From an uncultured Bacillota bacterium (lineage in GTDB: Bacteria > Bacillota > Clostridia > Peptostreptococcales > Anaerovoracaceae), in assembly GCA_946541435.1 (NCBI GenBank), contig CAMNJK010000115.1, forward strand, positions 1-5,627: DNA of 5,627 nt, in the 5' to 3' direction. Below, one piece after another: positions 1 through 5,625 of this stretch. The notes under the pieces are model-generated. The model ran no database searches. It saw nothing but the letters and a program-made list of their open reading frames with translations, and had not been told where the DNA came from. The translations under genes and the position numbers were made by a program. How positions within the stretch are numbered: the stretch's first letter is position 1; each line of letters opens with the position of its first letter.

Positions 1-80
1 CGTCGCTGCTCGACAGTCCACCGGACTGTCTCGCTTTACGCTCCGGCCCTTTCGGGTTCGAGTCCCTCCCTCTAATTCTC
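1..80 (+). other. Structured non-coding stretch with tRNA T-arm-like 3' end (partial at edge)
   Basis: No credible gene is seen here. Two hairpins can be drawn: a perfect 8-bp stem at 12-19/23-30 with loop ACC, and an imperfect stem at 41-49/54-62 with one mismatch and two G-U pairs. Positions 54-66 read GGGTTCGAGTCCC, which looks like a tRNA T-loop. However, only three T-stem pairs form, no CCA follows, and no acceptor partner is visible. It may be a decayed tRNA-Ser 3' end or a repeated intergenic element next to tRNAs. The plus-strand reading is favoured because the following hairpin can also terminate plus-strand transcripts. The left part is cut off by the window edge. Confidence 0.3.
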
Positions 81-87
81 CGTCAAA

Positions 88-122
88 AAATGAAAAGACG
101 CCTTTCAGGCGTCTTTTCATTT
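88..122. terminator. Perfect 16-bp hairpin, bidirectional intrinsic terminator
   Basis: Arms 88-103 and 107-122 are perfectly complementary around a 3-nt loop. On the minus strand the stem ends in a run of six T, two nucleotides after the 3' end of tRNA-Ser, so it is a textbook terminator for that tRNA. On the plus strand the 3' arm is itself T-rich (CTTTTCATTTCTT), so it could also stop rightward transcripts coming from 1-80. Confidence 0.85.
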
Positions 123-124
123 CT

Positions 125-212
125 TGGCGGAGGACATGGGACTCGAACCCACGAGGCTGTTACACCCTACTCGCTTTCCAGGCGAGCTCCTTAGCCACTC
201 GGTCAATCCTCC
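125..212 (-). tRNA. tRNA-Ser (anticodon GGA)
   Basis: The minus strand folds as a class II tRNA of 88 nt. The acceptor arm is GGAGGAT paired with GTCCTCC (a T-G pair at the base), followed by discriminator G and an encoded CCA (125-127). The anticodon stem is CTCGC/GCGAG around loop CTGGAAA, giving anticodon GGA, which reads UCC and UCU serine codons. There is a long variable arm, as expected for Ser, and a T-arm GTGGG-TTCGAGT-CCCAT. The strong hairpin just downstream (88-122) ends the transcript. No convincing promoter of its own is seen between it and hydA, so it may depend on a weak promoter near 224-270 or on readthrough from the hydrogenase operon. Confidence 0.97.
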
Positions 213-223
213 GTGTCCAGTTC

Positions 224-259
224 TATATGAGTGCCGGTTTTCTCGCCGGCACTCATATA
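224..259. terminator. 14-bp hairpin between hydA and tRNA-Ser, no U-tract
   Basis: Arms TATATGAGTGCCGG (224-237) and CCGGCACTCATATA (246-259) pair perfectly around an 8-nt loop. It lies about 70 bp past the hydA stop, where the hydrogenase operon should end. Neither strand has a run of T after the stem, so it is not a classical intrinsic terminator. It could be a 3'-end stabiliser, a weak terminator, or a processing structure ahead of the tRNA. Confidence 0.5.
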
Positions 260-329
260 CTATAACAAAAAGCAACGTCAGATGCAAGCAAAATCTTATC
301 TGCCCGCAATTAATCAGAAATTACTGCAA

Positions 330-2072
330 TCAATAATTCTCCCGCTTCTGGTAGTGGGTGTGCAGCAGCTGATGTGCCCGGCTGCCGCCCGCCATGCCCA
401 GATAATCCTTGTAGAGCCGCTTGATGGCCGGATTGTTGTGGGATTTTCTGCGGAAGGACTTGGCATCCTCGGAGTAGAGGGCCTTGGCTCTCTTCTCACG
501 CACATCGGTCCAGTTCCGGATCTCGGAAGCCTGCAAAGGCTGGCCTCCCCCGTTGATGCATCCGCCCGGGCATGCCATGATCTCGATGAAATCGAAATGC
601 TTGCCTGCGCGGACTGCGTCCATCAGCTTGCGGGCATTGCCCAGGCCGTGGGCCACTGCCGCCCGCAGGGTCACATTGCCGGCCTCTACCGTAACGATCT
701 TGATGCCTTCCAGTCCCCGGACATCTTCATAAACGAAGCTGTCGGTGGGTGTGCCTGTCAGCAGGTCTGTAACCGTCCGCAGAGCCGCCTCCATGACACC
801 GCCGGTGGTGCCGAAGATGTGTCCTGCTCCGGTGGCCTTGCCGAAGGGATCGTCGAAGTCGCTGTCATGCAGATCCGGGAAGTCGATGCCGATGTCCTTG
901 ATCATGCGGGCCAGTTCACGGGTGGTGATGACGATGTCCACATCCCGCAGATCGCCGGTTTCCATCTCAGGGCGTCTGCTCTCAAACTTCTTGGCCGTGC
1001 AGGGCATGACGGAGACCACCACCATGTTCTTGGGATCGATGCCTTCCTTCTCCGCATAGTAGGATTTCAGGATGGCGCCGAACATCTGATGGGGGGATTT
1101 ACATGTGGACAGATTGTCCAGCATGTCCGGATAATTATGTTCGCAGAATTTGATCCATCCCGGCGAACAGGATGTGATCAGCGGAAGCTTGCCACCGCTT
1201 CTGATCCGGTCGATCAGCTCTGTGCCCTCTTCCATAATGGTCAGGTCCGCGCCCGTATCCGTATCGAATACAGCGTCGAATCCCATCATCTTGAGAGCCG
1301 TTACCATCTTGCCGGTCACCGCCATGCCGATGGGCATACGGAATTCCTCTCCCAGAGCTGCCCGGACCGCCGGCGCGGTCTGGACCACCACGTATTTGTT
1401 CTCATCGTAGAGAGCATCCCAGACCTGCTGGGTATCATCACGCTCTGTCAGGGCGCCCACCGGGCAGTAGTTGATGCACTGGCCGCAGTTGACGCAGGGC
1501 GTGTCCTCCAGGTTCATGTTGAAGGGACCGCCGATCACGGTATCAAAACCACGGTTGATGGTGTCGATGACACCTACCGTCTGGATGTTCTTGCAGACGC
1601 TGACGCAGCGGCGGCAGAGAATGCACTTGTTGGGATCCCGGACGATGGAAACGCCGCGGTCCACCGGCATGGGGGTCCGGTCTTCTGTCTCGAAACGCAC
1701 CTGGTTCACGTGCAGTTCATTGGCCAGGTTTCTGAGCTCGCAGCTGAACTGGTTGGAACGGGTGCAGGTCAGGCAGGACGTGGTATGGTTGGAGAGGATC
1801 AGTTCCAGATTCGTTCTCCGCACCCGCATGATCCTCGGCGAGTGGGTCCGTACCCGCATGCCTTCCTTGACCTTGAACACGCAGGCAGCCTGCAGCGCCT
1901 TGCTTCCTTCGATCTCCACCACGCACATTCTGCAGCAGCCCATCTCGGAAACATCCTTCAGGAAGCAGAGGGTCGGGATCGAAATGTTGATTTCCTTGGC
2001 TGCTTCCAGTATCGTATAATCCTCCGGTACGTATACATCGATACCGTCGATTGTCACATGTACTCTTTTCAT
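330..2072 (-). CDS. hydA: [FeFe] hydrogenase catalytic subunit HydA (NADH-linked, bifurcating type)
   Basis: This 580-aa catalytic subunit interconverts protons and H2 at the H-cluster and passes electrons to its iron-sulfur domains and to HydB/HydC in the cytoplasm. Domains in order: plant-ferredoxin-like [2Fe-2S] (C36, C47, C50, C64); His-Cys3 [4Fe-4S] (H96, C100, C103, C111); two [4Fe-4S] motifs (C150-C160 and C193-C203); then the H-cluster domain and a small-subunit-like tail (about 520-575). H-cluster motifs are TSCSPGW (300-306), MPCTAKKFE (356-364) and the motif from E497 to P512 (C501, C505). Two oddities: the first motif is normally TSCCPxW, and the last two His-Cys3 cysteines are seven residues apart instead of the usual five. 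It lacks the extra C-terminal [2Fe-2S] domain of Thermotoga maritima HydA. Start ATG is 18 bp after the hydB stop, with AAGG/GGGGG Shine-Dalgarno sequence in that gap. No signal peptide or membrane segment. Assignment as hydrogenase is firm; the bifurcating mode is inferred from the operon. Confidence 0.96.
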   Translation of the reverse strand: MKRVHVTIDGIDVYVPEDYTILEAAKEINISIPTLCFLKDVSEMGCCRMCVVEIEGSKALQAACVFKVKEGMRVRTHSPRIMRVRRTNLELILSNHTTSCLTCTRSNQFSCELRNLANELHVNQVRFETEDRTPMPVDRGVSIVRDPNKCILCRRCVSVCKNIQTVGVIDTINRGFDTVIGGPFNMNLEDTPCVNCGQCINYCPVGALTERDDTQQVWDALYDENKYVVVQTAPAVRAALGEEFRMPIGMAVTGKMVTALKMMGFDAVFDTDTGADLTIMEEGTELIDRIRSGGKLPLITSCSPGWIKFCEHNYPDMLDNLSTCKSPHQMFGAILKSYYAEKEGIDPKNMVVVSVMPCTAKKFESRRPEMETGDLRDVDIVITTRELARMIKDIGIDFPDLHDSDFDDPFGKATGAGHIFGTTGGVMEAALRTVTDLLTGTPTDSFVYEDVRGLEGIKIVTVEAGNVTLRAAVAHGLGNARKLMDAVRAGKHFDFIEIMACPGGCINGGGQPLQASEIRNWTDVREKRAKALYSEDAKSFRRKSHNNPAIKRLYKDYLGMAGGSRAHQLLHTHYQKRENY

Positions 2073-2090
2073 CTCTGGTCACCTTCCCCC

Positions 2091-3989
2091 TTACGCATTC
2101 TTCAGTATGGACTTGAACGGGCACTTGCTCTGGCAGATGCCGCACTTGACGCACTTGTCCTGATCGATCACATACGGATGATCCTTGTCTCCCGTAATGG
2201 CGCCCGCCGGACAGTTCTTCTTGCAGATGCCGCAGCGCTTGCAGGTCTCCTGGAAGATGATGAACCGGATCATGGACTTGCAGACACCGGCCGGACACTT
2301 CTTCTCAATGACATGCGCCTCGTATTCATCCCGGAAATACCGCAGGGTGGACATGACCGGATTGGGCGCGGACTGTCCCAGTCCGCAGAGAGCACCATTG
2401 CTGATGGTGAAAGCCAGGTCTTCCAGGTCATCCAGATCCTCCGGCTTGCCCCGGCCCTCGGTGATCCTGGTGCAGATCTCCAGCATTCTCTTCGTCCCGA
2501 TCCGGCAGGGCGGACACTTGCCGCAGGATTCGTCCACAGTGAAATCCAGGAAGAACTTGGCGATATCCACCATGCAGGAGTCTTCTGCCATGACGATGAG
2601 TCCGCCGGATCCCATCATGGTCCCCAGCTTTGTCAGGGAGTCGAAATCCATGGAAGCGTCGATATGTTCCGCCGGGATGCAGCCGCCGGAAGGACCGCCG
2701 GTCTGGGCCGCCTTGAAGGTCATGCCGCCGGATACGCCGCCGCCGATCTCATAGACGATCTCTCTGAGGGAGGTTCCCATGGGGACTTCCACCAGTCCGG
2801 TGTTCTCGATCTTGCCGCCCAGGGCGAAGACCTTGGTCCCGCTGTTGCCTTCGCAGCCGATGCCGGTGAACCAGTCCGCGCCCTTCAGGATGATCTGGGG
2901 GACATTGGCCAGGGTTTCCACGTTGTTCAGCACAGTGGGCTGGTCGAAGATGCCCTTCTCGGAAGATCTGGGCGGCTTGGGACGGGGCTCGCCCCGGTGT
3001 CCGCCGATGGATGCCATCAGCGCCGTTCCCTCACCGCAGACGAATGCGCCGGCGCCCAGCCGGATCTCGATATCAAAGTCAAATCCGGAGCCAAGAATGT
3101 TGGTTCCCAGAAGGCCGTAGTCCTTGGCCTGATCGATGGCGATCCGGAGCCGCTCCACCGCCACCGGGTATTCCGCCCGTACATAGATGAAGCCTCTGTG
3201 GGCGCCGCATGCAAAACCTGCGATGGTCATGGCTTCCAGCACGGAATGGGGATCGCCTTCCAGTACAGAACGGTCCATGAATGCGCCCGGGTCGCCTTCG
3301 TCAGCGTTGCAGGCGATATACTTGACGTCCGTCTCCTGATAAAGCATCCCTTTCCACTTGCGGCCGGCGGGGAATCCCGCGCCGCCCCGGCCTCTCAGGT
3401 TGGAATCGATGACTACCTGGATGACCTCTTCCGGTTCCATTTCAGAAAGGACTTTTTCCAGAGCTGCATAGCCGTCCCGGCCGATGTATTCTTCAATGTT
3501 CAGAGGATCGATCACGCCGCAGTTTCTGAGGGCGATCCGCTGCTGCTTGGCGTAGAATGAATGCTCGCCCAGAGCGTCCCGGATCTTCCGGCCGTCACTC
3601 TCTGTGGCAAACAGCCGCTCCACCGGCTCACCGCCGGTAACGTGGGAATTCCAGATCTCCTCTACATCTTCGGGCTGTACGTGGGTGTACATGATCCGGT
3701 CCGGATAGGTCACCATCAGCGGACCCTGGGCGCAGAGGCCCATGCAGCCGGTGGAGATGAGCTTGATCTTCTCTTCAAGATGCTGCGCTTTGATCTTTTC
3801 TTCCAGGAGACGGTAGACCTCCATGGAACCGCCGGACTGACATCCGGCAACACCGCAGATCAGAATATGCATTCCGGTATTGACGGAAGCCGTTTCTTCT
3901 ATCTTTTTGAACCGCGGCGCCATTTCGTTTTTTTTCAGTGCGCGGATGGCAGAGATCCGCTTGAATTCTGATACCATATTCGATGTCAT
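2091..3989 (-). CDS. hydB: Hydrogenase NADH-binding flavoprotein subunit HydB (NuoF-like)
   Basis: This 632-aa subunit should carry FMN and the NAD(H) site, and in the bifurcating family it is where electrons from NADH and ferredoxin meet. Domains in order: N-terminal thioredoxin-like [2Fe-2S] (C45, C50, C82, C86); NuoF-like FMN/NAD(H) core with GRGGAGFPAGRKW (200-212), the stretch 227-240 with DEGDPGAF, GAGAFVCGEG (312-321) and TVLNNVETLANVP (352-364); the [4Fe-4S] motif C489-C492-C495 with distal C535; an extra Cys pair C565/C570; and a C-terminal two-cluster ferredoxin (C583-C593, C613-C623). Length and order match full-length HydB. AGGAGG lies 5 nt before ATG1, which supports the full 40-residue N-terminal lead-in rather than a start at M23 or M40. 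Unusual: the NuoF motif CGEETALxxSxEG reads CGEGTALMASIGG, losing two glutamates. It starts 12 bp after the hydC stop. Confidence 0.96.
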   Translation of the reverse strand: MTSNMVSEFKRISAIRALKKNEMAPRFKKIEETASVNTGMHILICGVAGCQSGGSMEVYRLLEEKIKAQHLEEKIKLISTGCMGLCAQGPLMVTYPDRIMYTHVQPEDVEEIWNSHVTGGEPVERLFATESDGRKIRDALGEHSFYAKQQRIALRNCGVIDPLNIEEYIGRDGYAALEKVLSEMEPEEVIQVVIDSNLRGRGGAGFPAGRKWKGMLYQETDVKYIACNADEGDPGAFMDRSVLEGDPHSVLEAMTIAGFACGAHRGFIYVRAEYPVAVERLRIAIDQAKDYGLLGTNILGSGFDFDIEIRLGAGAFVCGEGTALMASIGGHRGEPRPKPPRSSEKGIFDQPTVLNNVETLANVPQIILKGADWFTGIGCEGNSGTKVFALGGKIENTGLVEVPMGTSLREIVYEIGGGVSGGMTFKAAQTGGPSGGCIPAEHIDASMDFDSLTKLGTMMGSGGLIVMAEDSCMVDIAKFFLDFTVDESCGKCPPCRIGTKRMLEICTRITEGRGKPEDLDDLEDLAFTISNGALCGLGQSAPNPVMSTLRYFRDEYEAHVIEKKCPAGVCKSMIRFIIFQETCKRCGICKKNCPAGAITGDKDHPYVIDQDKCVKCGICQSKCPFKSILKNA

Positions 3990-4001
3990 CTTTCCCTCCT
4001 G

Positions 4002-4511
4002 TTACTGCTCGGCCGCCGCCTGCTTTGTGTACTTCTCAATGATTTCTTCTACTTCATTGGTCGCAACCTTACCGAAGACATCGTCGTTGACGGTAACTAC
4101 AGGAGCGAGTCCGCAGGCGCCGATGCACCGGCAGGGCTCCAGCGAAAACATCCGGTCATCCGTACATTCGCCGATCTCGATACCCAGAAGGCTCCGGAAG
4201 GTGTCCAGCACTTCCTGGGCGCCCTTGACATAACAGGCTGTTCCCAGACAGACACTGATCCGGTATTTTCCTTTTGGTTTGGTGGTAAACTGCGAGTAAA
4301 AGCTCACAACACCGTAGACCTCTGCCAGGGGGATCCCCAGTCCATCGCCCACTGCCTTCTGTACTTCAATGGGCAGATATCCAAACAGATCCTGCGCTTC
4401 GTGAAGGGTCGGAATCAGCGCGCCCTCCAGCCCGCGATAGGTCTCAATGATGCGGTTCAATTCAGCTTCTTTTTCCTTGAACTCCGCACAGACTTCTCTT
4501 TCTTCTGACAT
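4002..4511 (-). CDS. hydC: Hydrogenase [2Fe-2S] thioredoxin-like subunit HydC (NuoE-like)
   Basis: This 169-aa NuoE-family subunit is the first gene of the operon. It has an N-terminal helical region (about 12-80, with LIPTLHEAQDLFGYLP at 32-47 and EVYGVVSFYSQF at 64-75, typical of the family) and a C-terminal thioredoxin-like [2Fe-2S] domain with C88-x4-C93 and C129-x3-C133. C127 is an additional cysteine beside the ligands. In the HydABC complex this subunit sits against HydB and gives a one-electron cluster near the flavin. The open frame extends upstream to an ATG at 4656-4658, but that codon lies upstream of the predicted promoter (4587-4615) and the added 49 residues match no known part of the family. 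The ATG at 4509-4511 has GAGGAG 9 nt upstream and gives the normal family length. Confidence 0.95.
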   Translation of the reverse strand: MSEEREVCAEFKEKEAELNRIIETYRGLEGALIPTLHEAQDLFGYLPIEVQKAVGDGLGIPLAEVYGVVSFYSQFTTKPKGKYRISVCLGTACYVKGAQEVLDTFRSLLGIEIGECTDDRMFSLEPCRCIGACGLAPVVTVNDDVFGKVATNEVEEIIEKYTKQAAAEQ

Positions 4512-4520
4512 GTTTTGATA

Positions 4521-4526
4521 CTCCTC
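4521..4526 (-). promoter_or_regulatory. Shine-Dalgarno site that fixes the hydC start
   Basis: GAGGAG on the minus strand lies 9 nt before the ATG at 4509-4511. No comparable site serves the in-frame ATG at 4656-4658, so this decides the start. Confidence 0.8.
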
Positions 4527-4586
4527 GATTCGTCCTTCTGCATATGTTTTTTTCCGGGAAAACCTGGGTTCCCCATTTCTACTTAC

Positions 4587-4615
4587 CTTATAACATTTTG
4601 TGAAAAAGATATCAA
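4587..4615 (-). promoter_or_regulatory. Sigma-A-type promoter of the hydCBA operon
   Basis: On the minus strand TTGATA (4615-4610) and TATAAG (4592-4587) are separated by exactly 17 bp, and a TG one base before the -10 gives an extended -10 element. Transcription should start near 4580, leaving a leader of about 70 nt before the hydC ATG. A short hairpin (GGGAA/TTCCC) can form in the leader around 4558-4575, without a terminator-like T run. Confidence 0.75.
4598..4615. promoter_or_regulatory. Candidate Rex (NADH/NAD+ sensor) operator
   Basis: The plus strand reads TTGTGAAAAAGATATCAA. Against the clostridial Rex consensus TTGTTAANNNNTTAACAA, 11 of 14 defined positions match, and the left half is also a full match to the TTGTGAA form seen in Bacillus and Streptomyces. 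It covers the -35 box and part of the spacer of the hydrogenase promoter, where a bound repressor would block RNA polymerase. Rex control of hydrogenase genes is known in other Firmicutes and Thermotogae. The right half is imperfect, so this is a candidate only. Confidence 0.45.
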
Positions 4616-4628
4616 TACCATGAGAATA

Positions 4629-4673
4629 AGTACTTGTTTTCAGACATTTCATCAGCAAACTAGTACTGTTTTT
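4629..4673. repeat. Pair of AGTACT-GTTTT direct repeats
   Basis: AGTACTTGTTTT at 4629-4640 and AGTACTGTTTTT at 4662-4673 differ by one inserted T and start 33 bp apart, about three helical turns. They lie upstream of the hydrogenase -35 box, centred roughly 50 and 85 bp before the predicted transcription start. This is where an activator could bind, but no protein can be named. Confidence 0.35.
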
Positions 4674-4723
4674 GCAATTTTATATTCAACCGCGCGGCGC
4701 CAGCCTTTGTAAATAATCAACAT

Positions 4724-4775
4724 TAAATTCAGAAATTACGCACCATCCCATAAAAAGGGTGGTATACTGAATTTG
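4724..4775. repeat. Nested inverted repeat in front of the PHP gene
   Basis: An outer perfect 8-bp inverted repeat, AAATTCAG (4725-4732) with CTGAATTT (4767-4774), encloses an inner one, ACCATCCC (4742-4749) with GGGTGGT (4757-4763), which has one bulged base. The structure covers the putative -10 of the rightward gene. It may be an operator or, if transcribed from further upstream, an RNA structure in the leader. Confidence 0.5.
4763..4768 (+). promoter_or_regulatory. Putative -10 box of the PHP gene
   Basis: TATACT is a close match to the sigma-A -10 consensus, 31 bp before the ATG. No good -35 box lies 16-18 bp upstream, so this would be a weak or activator-dependent promoter. It sits inside the nested inverted repeat. 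Confidence 0.35.
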
Positions 4776-4785
4776 CTAGTAAGAA

Positions 4786-4792
4786 AAGGGGG
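4786..4792 (+). promoter_or_regulatory. Shine-Dalgarno site that fixes the PHP gene start
   Basis: AAGGGGG lies 7 nt before the ATG at 4800. It would fall inside the coding region if the in-frame TTG at 4773 were the start, so the ATG is preferred. Confidence 0.75.
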
Positions 4793-4799
4793 ATTCATC

Positions 4800-5585
4800 A
4801 TGAGATTTGACTTACATTGCCACACCAAGGAGGGATCCATCGACTCCAAGGTTCCGGTGGAAGAGTACGCCTACCGGTTCATGCGCCTGGGATATGACGG
4901 TTTCATGATCGCCGACCACAACAGCTGGCGCGGATGCAAAGCCTGGGATGCCGTCTGCGACGATCCCGCCTATGAAAACATCACTGTGATCCGGGGCATG
5001 GAATACGATACCAAGGACTGCGGACACATTCTTGTCATCCTGCCGGACGGTGTATATCCTTCCATCCTGCGGGTCCGGGGAATGGCCTGCCGACGTCTGA
5101 TCACCCTGGTCCATCTCCTGGGCGGGGTGCTGGGCCCGGCCCATCCCTATGGCATTGCCAGCTCCAGCATGATGGGGTTCAAGAAAATGAATCCCCGTCT
5201 TCTTCATCACATGGATTTCGTCGAGGTGTTCAATACCTGTGAGTCACCGGAATCCAACCGCCTTGCCAGGGGGCTGGCCAAACGCTATCGCCTGCCCGGC
5301 ATCGCCGGCTCCGACTCCCATGTGACTGACTACATCGGTATGGCCTTTACCGATATCCATCACACCATCCACTGCAACGAAGATCTGATCCATGCCATCA
5401 AGCTCCACGCCACCATCGAGGCCGGCGGCCGCCACCGGACCATGACAAAAAAGGCGAAGTATAAGGAGCACTGGGTGGGCCAGACAGCCTACCGGCTCTA
5501 CAACCGGGGCCTGGGCAAGCTGATGAGTCCCCGACGCAGCATCAAACATTACAGATTAAAAAAGGACCACCAGGAACTCCGGTGA
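4800..5585 (+). CDS. PHP-domain metal-dependent phosphoesterase
   Basis: This 261-aa protein belongs to the PHP superfamily, whose members hydrolyse phosphoesters with a cluster of bound metal ions. Metal-site motifs are in the expected order: DLHCHT (4-9, H6 and H8), ADHN (38-41, D39 and H40), E68 in RGMEYD, H76, PAHP (113-116, H115), E142 in FVEVFN, and GSDSH (170-174, D172 and H174). A basic tail (about 211-261) rich in K, R and H follows the core. The family includes nucleotide phosphatases (TrpH/YciV type), histidinol phosphatase and polymerase-associated domains; the short stand-alone form resembles the first group, but the substrate cannot be told from sequence. No signal peptide or membrane segment, so it is probably cytoplasmic. 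It is divergent from the hydrogenase operon, with 288 bp between the start codons. An in-frame TTG at 4773 was passed over because the Shine-Dalgarno site points to ATG 4800. Confidence 0.88.
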   Translation: MRFDLHCHTKEGSIDSKVPVEEYAYRFMRLGYDGFMIADHNSWRGCKAWDAVCDDPAYENITVIRGMEYDTKDCGHILVILPDGVYPSILRVRGMACRRLITLVHLLGGVLGPAHPYGIASSSMMGFKKMNPRLLHHMDFVEVFNTCESPESNRLARGLAKRYRLPGIAGSDSHVTDYIGMAFTDIHHTIHCNEDLIHAIKLHATIEAGGRHRTMTKKAKYKEHWVGQTAYRLYNRGLGKLMSPRRSIKHYRLKKDHQELR

Positions 5586-5591
5586 TCCTTC

Positions 5592-5625
5592 GGCAGTTCA
5601 TTCACTGCCTGCATCTTTTTCTTTG
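5592..5625 (+). terminator. Candidate intrinsic terminator after the PHP gene
   Basis: GGCAGT (5592-5597) and ACTGCC (5604-5609) form a 6-bp G+C-rich stem with a 6-nt loop, followed a few bases later by CTTTTTCTTTG. It begins 6 bp after the stop codon. The stem is short and the T-tract is slightly displaced, so the call is moderate. Confidence 0.5.

Noticed and set aside
124..336. A 70-codon plus-strand frame starting near the tRNA
   Set aside because: Its first half is simply the antisense of tRNA-Ser, a common source of false small proteins in annotations.
1717..2298. A 193-codon minus-strand frame overlapping the hydB 3' end and hydA 5' end
   Set aside because: It is out of frame with two well-supported genes, and its Cys-poor, arginine-rich translation matches no family I recognise.
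231..3560. An open frame of 1109 codons on the plus strand opposite hydA and hydB
   Set aside because: It runs antisense across two genes with intact family motifs and crosses their boundary. Its translation is rich in H, D, G and A without recognisable domains, as expected when G+C-rich codon choice on the other strand removes stop codons. It begins inside the 224-259 hairpin and has no Shine-Dalgarno site that I can see.
4512..4580. A possible riboswitch or attenuator in the hydC leader
   Set aside because: The leader is only about 70 nt and offers one short GGGAA/TTCCC stem without a terminator or any known riboswitch signature.
4512..4658. A 49-residue N-terminal extension of HydC
   Set aside because: It would start upstream of the predicted promoter, has no Shine-Dalgarno site, and makes the protein longer than NuoE-family relatives. 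ATG 4511 has a good GAGGAG site.
4812..5549. Two minus-strand frames opposite the PHP gene
   Set aside because: They are antisense shadows of a gene with a full set of metal-binding motifs, and no promoter or ribosome site supports them.
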